DNA of 64,000 bases from Vibrio ishigakensis (GTDB lineage Bacteria > Pseudomonadota > Gammaproteobacteria > Enterobacterales > Vibrionaceae). The notes under the pieces were generated by a model. The model worked only from the letters and a program-made list of their open reading frames with translations, made no database searches and was not told the DNA's origin. The position numbers were made by a program, and so were the translations under genes. This document shows, in pieces, positions 47,170 through 55,634 of the stretch; the first letter of the stretch is position 1, and every line of letters starts with the position of its first letter. The stretch is from positions 1,302,001 to 1,366,000 of the forward strand of contig NZ_AP024881.1 of assembly GCF_024347675.1 (NCBI RefSeq), written 5' to 3'.

Positions 47170-48783
47170 ATGAATACCATTTATGTGGCATTTGGCTTAG
47201 CAATCGCATTTTGTTCTGGTTTGAGTTATTGGTTGGCGTATCGCAAGACTGTGCGTTGCGAACTAGAACTTGAGCGTCTGCAAACGGAGAAAGAGAATCT
47301 AGCCTCCGCGTTTGAGCAAGCTGAGATAGCCCTAGACGAAGAGCAAAAGCAACACATTGCGCTGCAGATGCGTTTTGCACAAAATCAGACTGAGCTTAAT
47401 GAAGCAAGAAAGTCAGCTTCTGAGCATAAAGAAAAGTCTAATTCTTTAGAGCTTCGCCTTAATCAACTTCAAGAGTTTCTGCTACAAGCGAAGAGCCGCG
47501 AGAGTGCAGCCAATGCCAGCTTGATGTCGAAAAGCGAAGAGTTGTCAGCTGAGCTTGAACGCGTTGAAGGTTTAACGCTAGATCTTAAAAACTGCAATGA
47601 GAATCTAGCGCGTTCACAGCACTCTGTAGGCAAACTGCAGACCGAACTAGCAACTAAGCAGCAACACTTCGATGAGCAAATTGCGCTTCTAAGAGAGAGC
47701 AAGCAAGAGCTGAGTAAAGAGTTCGAGCGCTTAGCCAGCGAGATCTTGGAGCGTAAAGGCCAGGCCTTTAAACAGATGAATAGCGAGAGCATGCAGAGCA
47801 TCCTAAACCCGATTCATCAGGAGCTTAAGGGCTTTAAAACCAAAGTCGAAGACATTCATAGCAAGGAATCTGAACAAAGGGTTCAACTGCGTACCGAGCT
47901 CCAACACCTGCAAAAGCTTAATCAAGAGATCACTGATCAAGCCTCGAAACTGACTACCGCATTGAAAGGCGAGAAGAAAGTGCAAGGCAACTGGGGTGAG
48001 CTGATGCTTGAGAACGTGCTGGATAACTCTGGTTTGCGCTTAGGTATGGACTACAAGCGTGAGGTAAGCATCAACACTGAGGAAGGGCGTTTGCGTCCCG
48101 ATGCCATCGTTTATCTTCCTCAAAATAAACACCTAGTTATCGATGCCAAGACTTCGCTTAACGCTTACACCCGCTATGTAAACTCGGAAGACTCAGCCGA
48201 GCGTGATTATGCTTTGAAGCAACACGCGGATGCGGTGCGCGATCGTATCAACGAGCTTGCAAGCAAGGAATACAGCCGACTGCCAGGTATTAACTCACCT
48301 GAGGTCGTCATCATGTTTATTCCGGTTGAATCGGCCTATGTGGAAGCACTGAAATACGACAGCAACTTGTTCCAGTCAGCACTTGAGAAAAACATCTTGG
48401 TTGCTACGCCGACTACTTTGCTCACTAGCCTTAATATCGTTAGACAGCTATGGCGCTTTGAAGAGCAGAACAAACATACCCAAGAGCTGGCAAGTCGCGC
48501 CGAGAAGTTTTATAGCAAGCTAAACACCTTCCTTGGCGGCATGGAAGGCGTGGGCAAGCAGCTTGATAAGGCCAAAGAAACCTACGACAGAGCATTAGGT
48601 CAGCTTTATACAGGTAAAGGGAACCTTATTAAGCAGGCTTCTGAATTCAAAGAGCTAGGCGTTGCGGTAAATCGCGAGCTACCACAAGAGATGGTAGAGA
48701 AAGCCAATCTTGAGCTTGAGGTAATTTCTAATCCGGAGATCGAGTCGACACAGCAATCGATCCCACAGGGTATAAACTTATAA
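47170..48783 (+). CDS. rmuC: DNA recombination protein RmuC
   Basis: The product is 537 residues. A membrane anchor at the N-terminus (TIYVAFGLAIAFCSGLSYWLA) is followed by a long coiled coil (about 30-215). Then comes the RmuC nuclease-like domain with VQGNWGELMLENVLDNSGL, RLRPDAIVYLPQNKHLVIDAKTSLNAY and FIPVESAYVEAL. It limits inversions at short inverted repeats in E. coli. ATG 47170 has AAGGAA 6-7 bases upstream. ssb follows after 23 bases, probably in the same transcript. Confidence 0.93.
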   Translation: MNTIYVAFGLAIAFCSGLSYWLAYRKTVRCELELERLQTEKENLASAFEQAEIALDEEQKQHIALQMRFAQNQTELNEARKSASEHKEKSNSLELRLNQLQEFLLQAKSRESAANASLMSKSEELSAELERVEGLTLDLKNCNENLARSQHSVGKLQTELATKQQHFDEQIALLRESKQELSKEFERLASEILERKGQAFKQMNSESMQSILNPIHQELKGFKTKVEDIHSKESEQRVQLRTELQHLQKLNQEITDQASKLTTALKGEKKVQGNWGELMLENVLDNSGLRLGMDYKREVSINTEEGRLRPDAIVYLPQNKHLVIDAKTSLNAYTRYVNSEDSAERDYALKQHADAVRDRINELASKEYSRLPGINSPEVVIMFIPVESAYVEALKYDSNLFQSALEKNILVATPTTLLTSLNIVRQLWRFEEQNKHTQELASRAEKFYSKLNTFLGGMEGVGKQLDKAKETYDRALGQLYTGKGNLIKQASEFKELGVAVNRELPQEMVEKANLELEVISNPEIESTQQSIPQGINL

Positions 48784-48806
48784 TTTAGGGAACAGAGGGT
48801 AGGATT

Positions 48807-49319
48807 ATGGCATCACGAGGCGTAAACAAAGTTATTTTGCTCGGAAATCTAGGTAACGATCCTGAGCTTCGCCACTTCGCAAACGGCAATGCGGTGGCAA
48901 ACTTCACAGTGGCAACGTCTGAGGCCTGGCAAGACAAGGCAAGCGGTCAGCAACGAGAGAAAACCGAGTGGCACCGCGTTTCAGTCATGGGACGCCTAGC
49001 TGAGGTTGCTGGCAACTATCTAAAGAAAGGCTCTCAGGTCTATATTGAAGGACAATTGCAAACTCGAAAGTGGCAAGACAAAAGCGGTCAAGAGCGCATT
49101 ACCACAGAGATCGTAGTACAAGGGTTTAACGGCACTATGCAACTTCTTGGTGGGCGTGGCGATGGTGCTCAGCTGGGTGGCTCGCAGTCGGGTGGCACGT
49201 ATCAAGGCGGTGGCCAGCAACAGTCAGGCGGAAATCAATTTGGTGGTAATCAAAACCAGCAAGGTGGAAGTCAGCCTTATCAACCAAGCCCAGATGATTA
49301 TGATGATATCCCTTTCTAA
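48807..49319 (+). CDS. ssb: Single-stranded DNA-binding protein
   Basis: The product is 170 residues. The OB fold (about 1-112) begins [22 protein letters not shown] and includes [20 protein letters not shown]. The flexible Gly/Gln-rich linker (about 113-158) carries [14 protein letters not shown], and the acidic tip DYDDIPF recruits partner proteins. In Vibrio the housekeeping ssb usually lies beside uvrA; this one lies after rmuC, so it may be an additional copy, which only the whole genome can show. AGAGGGTAGG is the ribosome binding site region. Confidence 0.93.
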   Translation: MASRGVNKVILLGNLGNDPELRHFANGNAVANFTVATSEAWQDKASGQQREKTEWHRVSVMGRLAEVAGNYLKKGSQVYIEGQLQTRKWQDKSGQERITTEIVVQGFNGTMQLLGGRGDGAQLGGSQSGGTYQGGGQQQSGGNQFGGNQNQQGGSQPYQPSPDDYDDIPF

Positions 49320-49342
49320 TCATTAACTTAGATAGCGTTTGT

Positions 49343-49386
49343 AAAGTTTACAGTGAGTGGCGGTGCAACTTCTGTAAACTTTTACG
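49343..49386 (+). terminator. Hairpin after ssb
   Basis: AAAGTTTACAG (49343-49353) pairs perfectly with CTGTAAACTTT (49372-49382) around an 18-base loop and ends TTTTAC. It is probably the terminator of rmuC-ssb. Confidence 0.6.
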
Positions 49387-49472
49387 CTCAAGTTATGACC
49401 TTGTGGTTTAAGTGGATCGTTCGTGTTGTCCACAATTTAGCGCGGCCTTGAGCCAATACAGAGAATTATCAA

Positions 49473-49811
49473 ATGGAATTGAAGTGTCACTGTGGCAACA
49501 TTCGCATAGAAATAAGTTCTATCCCAGAAGAAGTGGGTGAGTGTAACTGTTCGATTTGTCGTCGTTATGCCGCAGCTTGGGCATATTTTTCTCCAGAGCA
49601 AGTTCAAATTAACATGAATGAGAAAACAGCTTTCTATTGCTGGGGTGACAAAGAAGTAGAGTTTCATCGTTGCAACTTATGCGGTTGTCTGACCCACTAC
49701 ATAACAACGCAGAAATGCTCTGAAAATATCTTGGCTGTAAATATGAGAATGGCGGAAAGTGAAGTGCTTTGTGGTATTCCAGTTCGTAAGATCAATGGTG
49801 CAGCGTACTAA
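49473..49811 (+). CDS. GFA/CENP-V-family zinc protein
   Basis: The product is 112 residues. Cysteine motifs CHCGNI, CNCSIC and CNLCGC match the GFA (glutathione-dependent formaldehyde-activating enzyme-like)/CENP-V domain, which binds zinc. Substrate and role are unknown; the family name does not prove formaldehyde activity. It has a weak ribosome binding site (AGAGAATTATCAA) and probably its own promoter. Confidence 0.85.
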   Translation: MELKCHCGNIRIEISSIPEEVGECNCSICRRYAAAWAYFSPEQVQINMNEKTAFYCWGDKEVEFHRCNLCGCLTHYITTQKCSENILAVNMRMAESEVLCGIPVRKINGAAY

Positions 49812-49867
49812 TTCATATGACAAACCTAATACATGAGATCACAGCTAAGTAGGGACTAGACGTTATT

Positions 49868-50113
49868 ATGATCAGTTGCAGCCAATACGATTACATTGAG
49901 CTTATTTGTTTGTATCGTTATCCCATTAAACTAAAACTCAAGTCCGGTTCTGTCGTCACCGGGAGCGCGTTCGATACAGCAAGAAATCAGCGAGGCGATG
50001 AGTCGTTGAAACTAATGACCGATAGCGGTGAAATGTTAGTGGTTTTGGATGATATCTCTACGTTAATTGTGACGGTAGATAATCCTCATGTAGGTTTTGT
50101 ATCTTTCGAGTAA
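49868..50113 (+). CDS. rof: Rho-binding antiterminator (Rof/YaeO)
   Basis: The product is 81 residues. ISCSQYDYIELICLYRYPIKLKLKSG at the N-terminus and LDDISTLIVTV near the end fit the small Sm-like-fold Rof family, which blocks RNA loading on Rho and so reduces rho-dependent termination. It is a standalone gene with the ATG 2 bases after TATT; no strong ribosome binding site is visible. Confidence 0.82.
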   Translation: MISCSQYDYIELICLYRYPIKLKLKSGSVVTGSAFDTARNQRGDESLKLMTDSGEMLVVLDDISTLIVTVDNPHVGFVSFE

Positions 50114-50219
50114 ACACGCAACCTTGACCTGTTCCCTGCGAGACTCTCGGGTCGAGTTGTGTTTGCTCTTTAGGACGAAAGAAACTGTTGTAGCCGAAAA
50201 TTTATATTAGGTTGTCTGG

Positions 50220-51704
50220 TTAACCGCGTTTCCATGAGTGATATTTTTCTAACAGTTTCAATACGGTCTGCGGTGCATGGTTACGCTTCCACTCTCCAGC
50301 TGCGTACTTGTTACCCTCAGCCCATGTAGGGTAACTGTGTATCGTTCCCAGTATCTTGTTTAGACCTAGATTATGTTTCATAGCAAGCACGAATTCCGCT
50401 ATTAGGTCGCCCGCCTGTTGGGAGACTATACTAACACCCAAGATTTTATCTTTACCTTTGGGAGTAATGACTTTAATGAACCCTTCAGTAGAGCTATCTG
50501 TTATCGCTCTATCAAGTTCTTTAAACTCAAATCGAGTCACTTCGTAATCGAGACCTTTTTCTTGTGCTTCGCGCTCGTTGATACCGACTCGCGCTACCTC
50601 TGGCTCAATGAACGTTGTCCATGGGATTACTCTATAATCCACCTTGAACCTCTTAAAATTACCGAATAGAGCGTTCACGGCAGCATACCAGCCTTGATGA
50701 GCTGCAACGTGCGTAAATTGGTAAGGGCCAACTATATCGCCAGCCGCATAGATATTTGGATGAATTGTTTCTAAGTATTCGTTAGTAATGATAGTGCGAT
50801 TGGTTTCAATACCCAGCTCCTCTAGTCCATATCCTTCAAGGCGAGCACTGCGCCCCACAGCACACAATAATTGGTCGTACTCTATCTCAATCTCTTGTTC
50901 ATGATGCTTCACAATGATGAATTTCTTATCTTCTCTTAGCTCACATCGAAGCGCTTGATGAGAAGTTAAAATATGGACCCCACTATTTTTTAATGCCTGT
51001 GTAGCAAATTCTGAAACCTCAACGTCTTCACGTATCATGATCCTTTCGGCCATTTCAATCTGGGTAACGTTAGAGCCTAGTCGTGAAAAAGACTGAGCCA
51101 ACTCACAGCCTATTGGCCCGCCACCTAGAACCACCAAATTTTTTGGTGCCTCATCAAGTTTTGCGAACTCAAACCAGAGCGTATCACTAGTCACGTAGCC
51201 AGACTTTTCGATACCAGGCAATGGGGGCACAAACGGACGTGCTCCGGTGGCAATTACGATACTGCGAGTGGTAAGTTTGCTTGTTGTACCATCTTCATAT
51301 GCAATTTCGACAGTCCAAGGGTCAAGCAACTTGCCATATCCTTTAAGCACTTCAACACCGAGATTTGTGTAGCGCTCAACACTGTCATGAGGTGCGACCT
51401 CAGCAACAACATCATGCACTCTCTGCATCACTTTTTTGAAAGAGAACTGTGGAGTGGAGTCTTCTAAACCATAGTGATGGGCATTCTTTATTGAATTCGC
51501 CATATTGGCACTTTTAATTATCGCTTTGCTGGGTACACAGCCATAGTTCAGACAATCACCTCCCATCTCGCCTGCTTCAATCAAGGTTACTTTTGCCTTA
51601 ACCGCTGCCGCGATATAACTGGTCACAAGACCTCCGGCACCAGCACCAATAACAATCATGTTTCGGTCGAACTTCTTGGGTTTTGTCCAGTTATTGTTTT
51701 TCAT
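50220..51704 (-). CDS. FAD-dependent pyridine nucleotide-disulfide oxidoreductase (mercuric reductase/LPD-like)
   Basis: The product is 494 residues. FAD binding: MIVIGAGAGGLVTSYIAA. Redox-active disulfide: GGDCLNYGCVPSKA. NAD(P) binding: LVVLGGGPIGCELAQSF. The second FAD contact is YAAGDIVG, and a dimerisation domain follows (about 355-470) with HSYPTWAEGNK in place of the canonical His-Glu dyad HAHPTLSE of lipoamide dehydrogenase. It belongs to the orphan mercuric-reductase-like group that has lost the HPT pattern, so the substrate is uncertain. No lpd-complex or mer genes are near. Confidence 0.88.
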   Translation of the reverse strand: MKNNNWTKPKKFDRNMIVIGAGAGGLVTSYIAAAVKAKVTLIEAGEMGGDCLNYGCVPSKAIIKSANMANSIKNAHHYGLEDSTPQFSFKKVMQRVHDVVAEVAPHDSVERYTNLGVEVLKGYGKLLDPWTVEIAYEDGTTSKLTTRSIVIATGARPFVPPLPGIEKSGYVTSDTLWFEFAKLDEAPKNLVVLGGGPIGCELAQSFSRLGSNVTQIEMAERIMIREDVEVSEFATQALKNSGVHILTSHQALRCELREDKKFIIVKHHEQEIEIEYDQLLCAVGRSARLEGYGLEELGIETNRTIITNEYLETIHPNIYAAGDIVGPYQFTHVAAHQGWYAAVNALFGNFKRFKVDYRVIPWTTFIEPEVARVGINEREAQEKGLDYEVTRFEFKELDRAITDSSTEGFIKVITPKGKDKILGVSIVSQQAGDLIAEFVLAMKHNLGLNKILGTIHSYPTWAEGNKYAAGEWKRNHAPQTVLKLLEKYHSWKRG

Positions 51705-52010
51705 GTATGCACTGCCATGTGTTTAAAGTGATATTTGTCTACGAGAGACAAACTCCAACCTCTGATTAATCAGCATGGCACGTGTCTGTATTTATTTCAT
51801 ATGGGATAGGGTAGAAAACACTTAACTTGCCTATCAGGTGAGCAAGGTTTTGTTTATTAGGGGAAGGAACCAGACCGCGAAGCTATGAGCTGAACTGGAT
51901 AGACTCATTTGAAGCCAGTGTATAAGTCGGAAGAAGTTTTGGGAGATGGGTATTACCAGTAGAAACCCTCCTCGAGCTTAGATGTTGAGTGGGGTATGCA
52001 GCAATTATAC
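51705..52010. other. Intergenic stretch with no gene seen
   Basis: About 300 bases between the oxidoreductase start and the small lipoprotein stop. A small perfect stem TTTGTCT-ACGAG-AGACAAA (51735-51753) lies in the leader of the oxidoreductase. A reading frame on the minus strand (51883-52077) overlaps the lipoprotein and has no ribosome binding site, so it is not called. Confidence 0.5.
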
Positions 52011-52121
52011 TTAGCCACCAAGAATACTTGCCGGATGGGCTGCGACGGCATGTGAGGTTGCTGGATTTGCTGCGCAAGCACTAAGCAAACCAATCAGCGT
52101 AATCACTACTACCGCCCGCAC
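52011..52121 (-). CDS. Tiny lipoprotein (36 aa)
   Basis: GTG 52121 has AGAGG 9 bases upstream and overlaps the stop of the preceding tiny gene (TAGTG). The 36-residue product has a hydrophobic signal VVVITLIGLL ending in the lipobox LSAC (Cys at residue 16). A short mature peptide AANPATSHAVAAHPASILGG follows. It is predicted to be membrane-anchored. I recognise no family; the lipobox, ribosome binding site and coupling are the evidence. Confidence 0.6.
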   Translation of the reverse strand: MRAVVVITLIGLLSACAANPATSHAVAAHPASILGG

Positions 52122-52294
52122 TATTTCGAACCTCTGCTTACTGATGGATTTACATGAGTTGGCGTGCTTTGCTTGTGATTTTTAAAGTGAAACACAGGAT
52201 GGGTGTCATTCTGAGCATCACGACAATTGCCCGTGTCGCTTGCAAAAGCGCTGAGGCTGGTAAGTACTAGGGCACAAATGATCAGTTTATTCAT
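52121..52294 (-). CDS. Small exported peptide (57 aa)
   Basis: ATG 52294 opens a 57-residue frame with a clear signal peptide (MNKLIICALVLTSLSAFA, cleavage before SDT). The mature part is polar, with several His and Lys (HPVFHFKNHKQ) and one Cys. Its TAG overlaps the GTG of the tiny lipoprotein by 1 base, so the two are translated together. The ribosome binding site is weak (AAGAAAAT). No family is recognised. Confidence 0.6.
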   Translation of the reverse strand: MNKLIICALVLTSLSAFASDTGNCRDAQNDTHPVFHFKNHKQSTPTHVNPSVSRGSK

Positions 52295-52373
52295 GGACTA
52301 TTTTCTTAAATTAGGAAAGCTACCAAGCATAGGTTTTACTCGGCTTGATAGTAGTAGAAGGAAAGTGGGAGAT

Positions 52374-52422
52374 TGACGCCAAAGTCAGTAAGGGAACTCT
52401 TGGCGGATGACAAAGGCGTCAA
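52374..52422. repeat. Overlapping inverted repeats
   Basis: TTGACGCC (52374-52381) can pair with GGCGTCAA (52415-52422), while CGCCAA (52378-52383) can instead pair with TTGGCG (52401-52406). The two structures exclude each other. The site lies between the small membrane gene and the tiny exported genes. Confidence 0.5.
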
Positions 52423-52481
52423 AACTTTTGAACTTTAGAGTGAGCGTTCTCTAATCTTGAAACTAAGAAATTGCTTTCTAG

Positions 52482-52667
52482 CTAATCTAGATTAATGAGG
52501 ACGCATATCATGATGCATGAGAGTCCGAGCAAGCAGTAACCAGCACAGAAACTCAGAAGCTCACGATCTCCACTCACGGTATATTCATAATGAAATTCAG
52601 AGGCTTGGGCGAACGCAAGTATCATACTTGCGAACGCCATAATTGAACCGAGAATTCGGCCTACCAT
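52482..52667 (-). CDS. Small two-helix membrane protein coupled to the adhesin
   Basis: The product is 61 residues whose ATG (52667-52665) overlaps the last codons and stop of the adhesin gene by 7 bases, a typical coupling arrangement. Two hydrophobic stretches (VGRILGSIMAFASMILAFA and LSFCAGYCLLGLSCIMICVLI) flank a short polar loop. I recognise no family. It could help export or assembly of the adhesin; this is inferred only from the overlap. Confidence 0.6.
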   Translation of the reverse strand: MVGRILGSIMAFASMILAFAQASEFHYEYTVSGDRELLSFCAGYCLLGLSCIMICVLINLD

Positions 52668-55264
52668 TCGTATCCTACACCAGCACCTACAGATACGTTT
52701 TCTGAACCTGTGTCATAGGCAACGTTAGCGCGAGCCGTGAAGTTTTCAGTGAAGCGCATACCAAGACCACCCGCGATAGCATCAGCACTACCAGAGTGAC
52801 CAAGAGCCACAGTCGTAGAGATCTTACCAACGTTGTACGGCATAACTAGCGAGCTAGTTGCAATACCTTGCGCCATAGCGCCGTCCATTACTTCTGCTTG
52901 ATGCTCGAATGCTTTGCGAAGATCTTTAATATCTTGGCTGTTTTGAGCGATATCTTGGCTGTTTTGACCAATCTTGTGATTATTAGATTGAATAGCATTG
53001 TGATTCTCAGTGATGGTTTTGCTATTGTGAGCAATCTGGTCTGAATTGTGGTGAATTTGAACGTTATTCGCAGATACAACCTTTTGAGTTTGAACCACTT
53101 GCTCACGATTGGCACGAACTTGGCCTTGGGTAGTTGCGATAGCCTTAAAGTTAGTTGCTACTTTTTGGCTGTTCTCATTGGCGGTTGCCATTGCTGTTGA
53201 AGCGATATGTGTATTTGTGTCGCGTTGAGTTTTCGCTTTTGTTGCTTCGCCTTGCAATGAACGAACTTGGCCTTGGGTAGTTGCGATAGCCTTAAAGTTA
53301 GTTGCTACTTTTTGGCTGTTCTCATTGGCGGTTGCCATTGCTGTTGAGGCGATATGTGTATTTGTGTCGCGTTGAGTTTTCGCTTTTGCTGCTTCGCCTT
53401 GCAATGAACGAACTTGGCCTTGGGTAGTTGCGATAGCCTTAAAGTTAGTTGCTACTTTTTGGCTGTTCTCATTGGCGGTTGCCATTGCTGTTGAAGCGAT
53501 ATGTGTATTTGTGTCGCGTTGAGTTTTCGCTTTTGTTGCTTCGCCTTGCAATGAACGAACTTGGCCTTGGGTAGTTGCGATAGCCTTAAAGTTAGTTGCT
53601 ACTTTTTGGCTGTTCTCATTGGCGGTTGCCATTGCTGTTGAGGCGATATGTGTATTTGTGTCGCGTTGAGTTTTCGCTTTTGCTGCTTCGCCTTGCAATG
53701 AACGAACTTGGCCTTGGGTAGTTGCGATAGCCTTAAAGTTAGTTGCTACTTTTTGGCTGTTCTCATTGGCGGTTGCCATTGCTGTTGAAGCGATATGTGT
53801 ATTTGTGTCGCGTTGAGTTTTCGCTTTTGTTGCTTCGCCTTGCAATGAACGAACTTGGCCTTGGGTAGTTGCGATAGCCTTAAAGTTAGTTGCTACTTTT
53901 TGGCTGTTCTCATTGGCGGTTGCCATTGCTGTTGAGGCGATATGTGTATTTGTGTCGCGTTGAGTTTTCGCTTTTGCTGCTTCGCCTTGCAATGAACGAA
54001 CTTGGCCTTGGGTAGTTGCGATAGCCTTAAAGTTAGTTGCTACTTTTTGGCTGTTCTCATTGGCGGTTGCCATTGCTGTTGAAGCGATATGTGTATTTGT
54101 GTCGCGTTGAGTTTTCGCTTTTGTTGCTTCGCCTTGCAATGAACGAACTTGGCCTTGGGTAGTTGCGATAGCCTTAAAGTTAGTTGCTACTTTTTGGCTG
54201 TTCTCATTGGCGGTTGCCATTGCTGTTGAGGCGATATGTGTATTTGTGTCGCGTTGAGTTTTCGCTTTTGCTGCTTCGCCTTGCAATGAACGAACTTGGC
54301 CTTGGGTAGTTGCGATAGCCTTAAAGTTAGTTGCTACTTTTTGGCTGTTCTCATTGGCGGTTGCCATTGCTGTTGAAGCGATATGTGTATTTGTGTCGCG
54401 TTGAGTTTTCGCTTTTGTTGCTTCGCCTTGCAATGAACGAACTTGGCCTTGGGTAGTTGCGATAGCCTTAAAGTTAGTTGCTACTTTTTGGCTGTTCTCA
54501 TTGGCGGTTGCCATTGCTGTTGAAGCGATATGCGTATTGGTATCGCGTTGAGCTTTCATTTTTGTGGCTTCGCCTTGCAGCGAACGAACTTGGTCTTGAG
54601 TAGTCGCGATTGTCTGCTCGTTCGCATCAATGCGATCAGAGTTTTCTTGTATTTTGGCGGTGCTAGCGCCCACGACGCTCTCAACTTGTTTTAGAGTTTG
54701 CTGAATTTTAGCGCGCTCACCTTTCTCAGTATTCAATCTAGTTGATACGGCTGAGATTTCATCTGCGTTTGACTTTGTTGACGACTCTGCACGCATGGCG
54801 ATGGATTTTGCATCATTAGCGGTAACTTGGCTGTCTTGAGCAACAGCAAGAGTTTGAGTGATTGCATTTGAGTTATCTTGAATCTTTGCATGAGCCGCAG
54901 TCATTTCTGCATGTTGCTTTGCTCGAACATGAGAGATTAAGTCATCTTGTTTCTTATCAACCTCGGCTTGCGCGTCAGCCTGTGCCATAGACGCGCGAAT
55001 GTTGTCTAGTTGCGCATTTCCACTTGTGTGCAGATGGCTAACTTTATTTTGGTTGTTGGTAGAGAATGTACCAGCAGTTGCTTGCTTGCCATCCATTGAG
55101 AAGATTGCGCGGTTGCCATCTGGTGTCATTACTTTACCAACGCCATTGATGCCATCCAGTTGTGAGATGCTTGAACCATCAACGTGTTGGGGTGTAGTTG
55201 CGGCCATTGCCCCAGCAGAAAGCGTAGTAGCAACGGCAGTTGCAATTAGAGTTAGTTTATTCAT
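52661..55264 (-). CDS. Trimeric autotransporter adhesin with ten exact repeats (YadA-like)
   Basis: The product is 867 residues from ATG 55264 (MNKLTLIATAVATTLSAGAMAA signal); a GTG 18 bases upstream gives a longer form. A short N-terminal part (about 25-110) precedes a helical stalk with many NxxxI heptad-like elements (about 110-224). Ten 49-residue repeats (225-714) follow, then NREQVVQTQKVV and a run of N-S/Q coiled-coil segments (715-795). The C-terminal YadA-type membrane anchor (about 800-867) has VALGHSGSADAIAGGLGMRF and ends in YEW. It should sit on the cell surface as a trimer. Repeat number may vary by recombination. Confidence 0.9.
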   Translation of the reverse strand: MNKLTLIATAVATTLSAGAMAATTPQHVDGSSISQLDGINGVGKVMTPDGNRAIFSMDGKQATAGTFSTNNQNKVSHLHTSGNAQLDNIRASMAQADAQAEVDKKQDDLISHVRAKQHAEMTAAHAKIQDNSNAITQTLAVAQDSQVTANDAKSIAMRAESSTKSNADEISAVSTRLNTEKGERAKIQQTLKQVESVVGASTAKIQENSDRIDANEQTIATTQDQVRSLQGEATKMKAQRDTNTHIASTAMATANENSQKVATNFKAIATTQGQVRSLQGEATKAKTQRDTNTHIASTAMATANENSQKVATNFKAIATTQGQVRSLQGEAAKAKTQRDTNTHIASTAMATANENSQKVATNFKAIATTQGQVRSLQGEATKAKTQRDTNTHIASTAMATANENSQKVATNFKAIATTQGQVRSLQGEAAKAKTQRDTNTHIASTAMATANENSQKVATNFKAIATTQGQVRSLQGEATKAKTQRDTNTHIASTAMATANENSQKVATNFKAIATTQGQVRSLQGEAAKAKTQRDTNTHIASTAMATANENSQKVATNFKAIATTQGQVRSLQGEATKAKTQRDTNTHIASTAMATANENSQKVATNFKAIATTQGQVRSLQGEAAKAKTQRDTNTHIASTAMATANENSQKVATNFKAIATTQGQVRSLQGEATKAKTQRDTNTHIASTAMATANENSQKVATNFKAIATTQGQVRANREQVVQTQKVVSANNVQIHHNSDQIAHNSKTITENHNAIQSNNHKIGQNSQDIAQNSQDIKDLRKAFEHQAEVMDGAMAQGIATSSLVMPYNVGKISTTVALGHSGSADAIAGGLGMRFTENFTARANVAYDTGSENVSVGAGVGYEW
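53123..54592 (-). repeat. Array of ten 147-bp tandem repeats in the adhesin gene
   Basis: Each unit encodes QVRSLQGEA(T/A)KAKTQ...IATTQG, 49 residues. From the N-terminal side the first unit is diverged (TKMKAQ). The other nine are nearly identical and alternate T-A-T-A-T-A-T-A-T at one codon (ACA/GCA), with a linked synonymous GAA/GAG-type difference (GAAGCG/GAGGCG on the plus strand). The true period is thus 294 bp. Array length is exactly 10 x 147. Confidence 0.95.
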
Positions 55265-55634
55265 TGAATTATTTTCCACCAATTCGAACTAGTGTTTTAA
55301 CCATCGATTCCTGGCTCGAACACATTTAAGTGAATAGAGAGGGAGTAATTCCTTTGCTGAAACTAAACATTCAGCCCGGCTAGCGGTGTACCCCCCTTAT
55401 TTGGGGCAATTTAAACAGCAATAAGCCTCCGAAAAGATGAACAGTTAGTGCACTGGTTGTCGTGTTTATTTTGTATGAAGGAAAAGATGAACTCTCATAG
55501 ATTCGATTAGTAGGCGTGTTCTAGGAATAGCTGTAGTCGAGGAATAACTTGTTTTTCAGGCTTGGCGCAAAAGGGCCAACTTTTGTCGCTTCTATACGTT
55601 ATCTTGTCGCTATCAAAAGTAATGATAAGTAAAT
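55265..55634. promoter_or_regulatory. Intergenic region between adhesin and SH3 membrane gene
   Basis: About 370 bases with divergent promoters and no gene seen. On the adhesin side the leader can form GCTGAA-TGTTTAGT-TTCAGC (55357-55376) and a CCCC...GGGG stem (about 55392-55407). GAAAAGATGAAC occurs twice (near 55432 and 55481). TTGTCGCT occurs at 55583-55590 and 55604-55611, a 21-base period just before the SH3 gene. Confidence 0.4.

Noticed and set aside
51883..52077. Minus-strand frame of 64 codons overlapping the tiny lipoprotein gene
   Set aside because: No ribosome binding site; the lipoprotein frame has a lipobox and coupled start instead.
55380..55450. c-di-GMP riboswitch upstream of the adhesin
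   Set aside because: AGCCTCCG is present but the rest of the conserved GEMM core is not.
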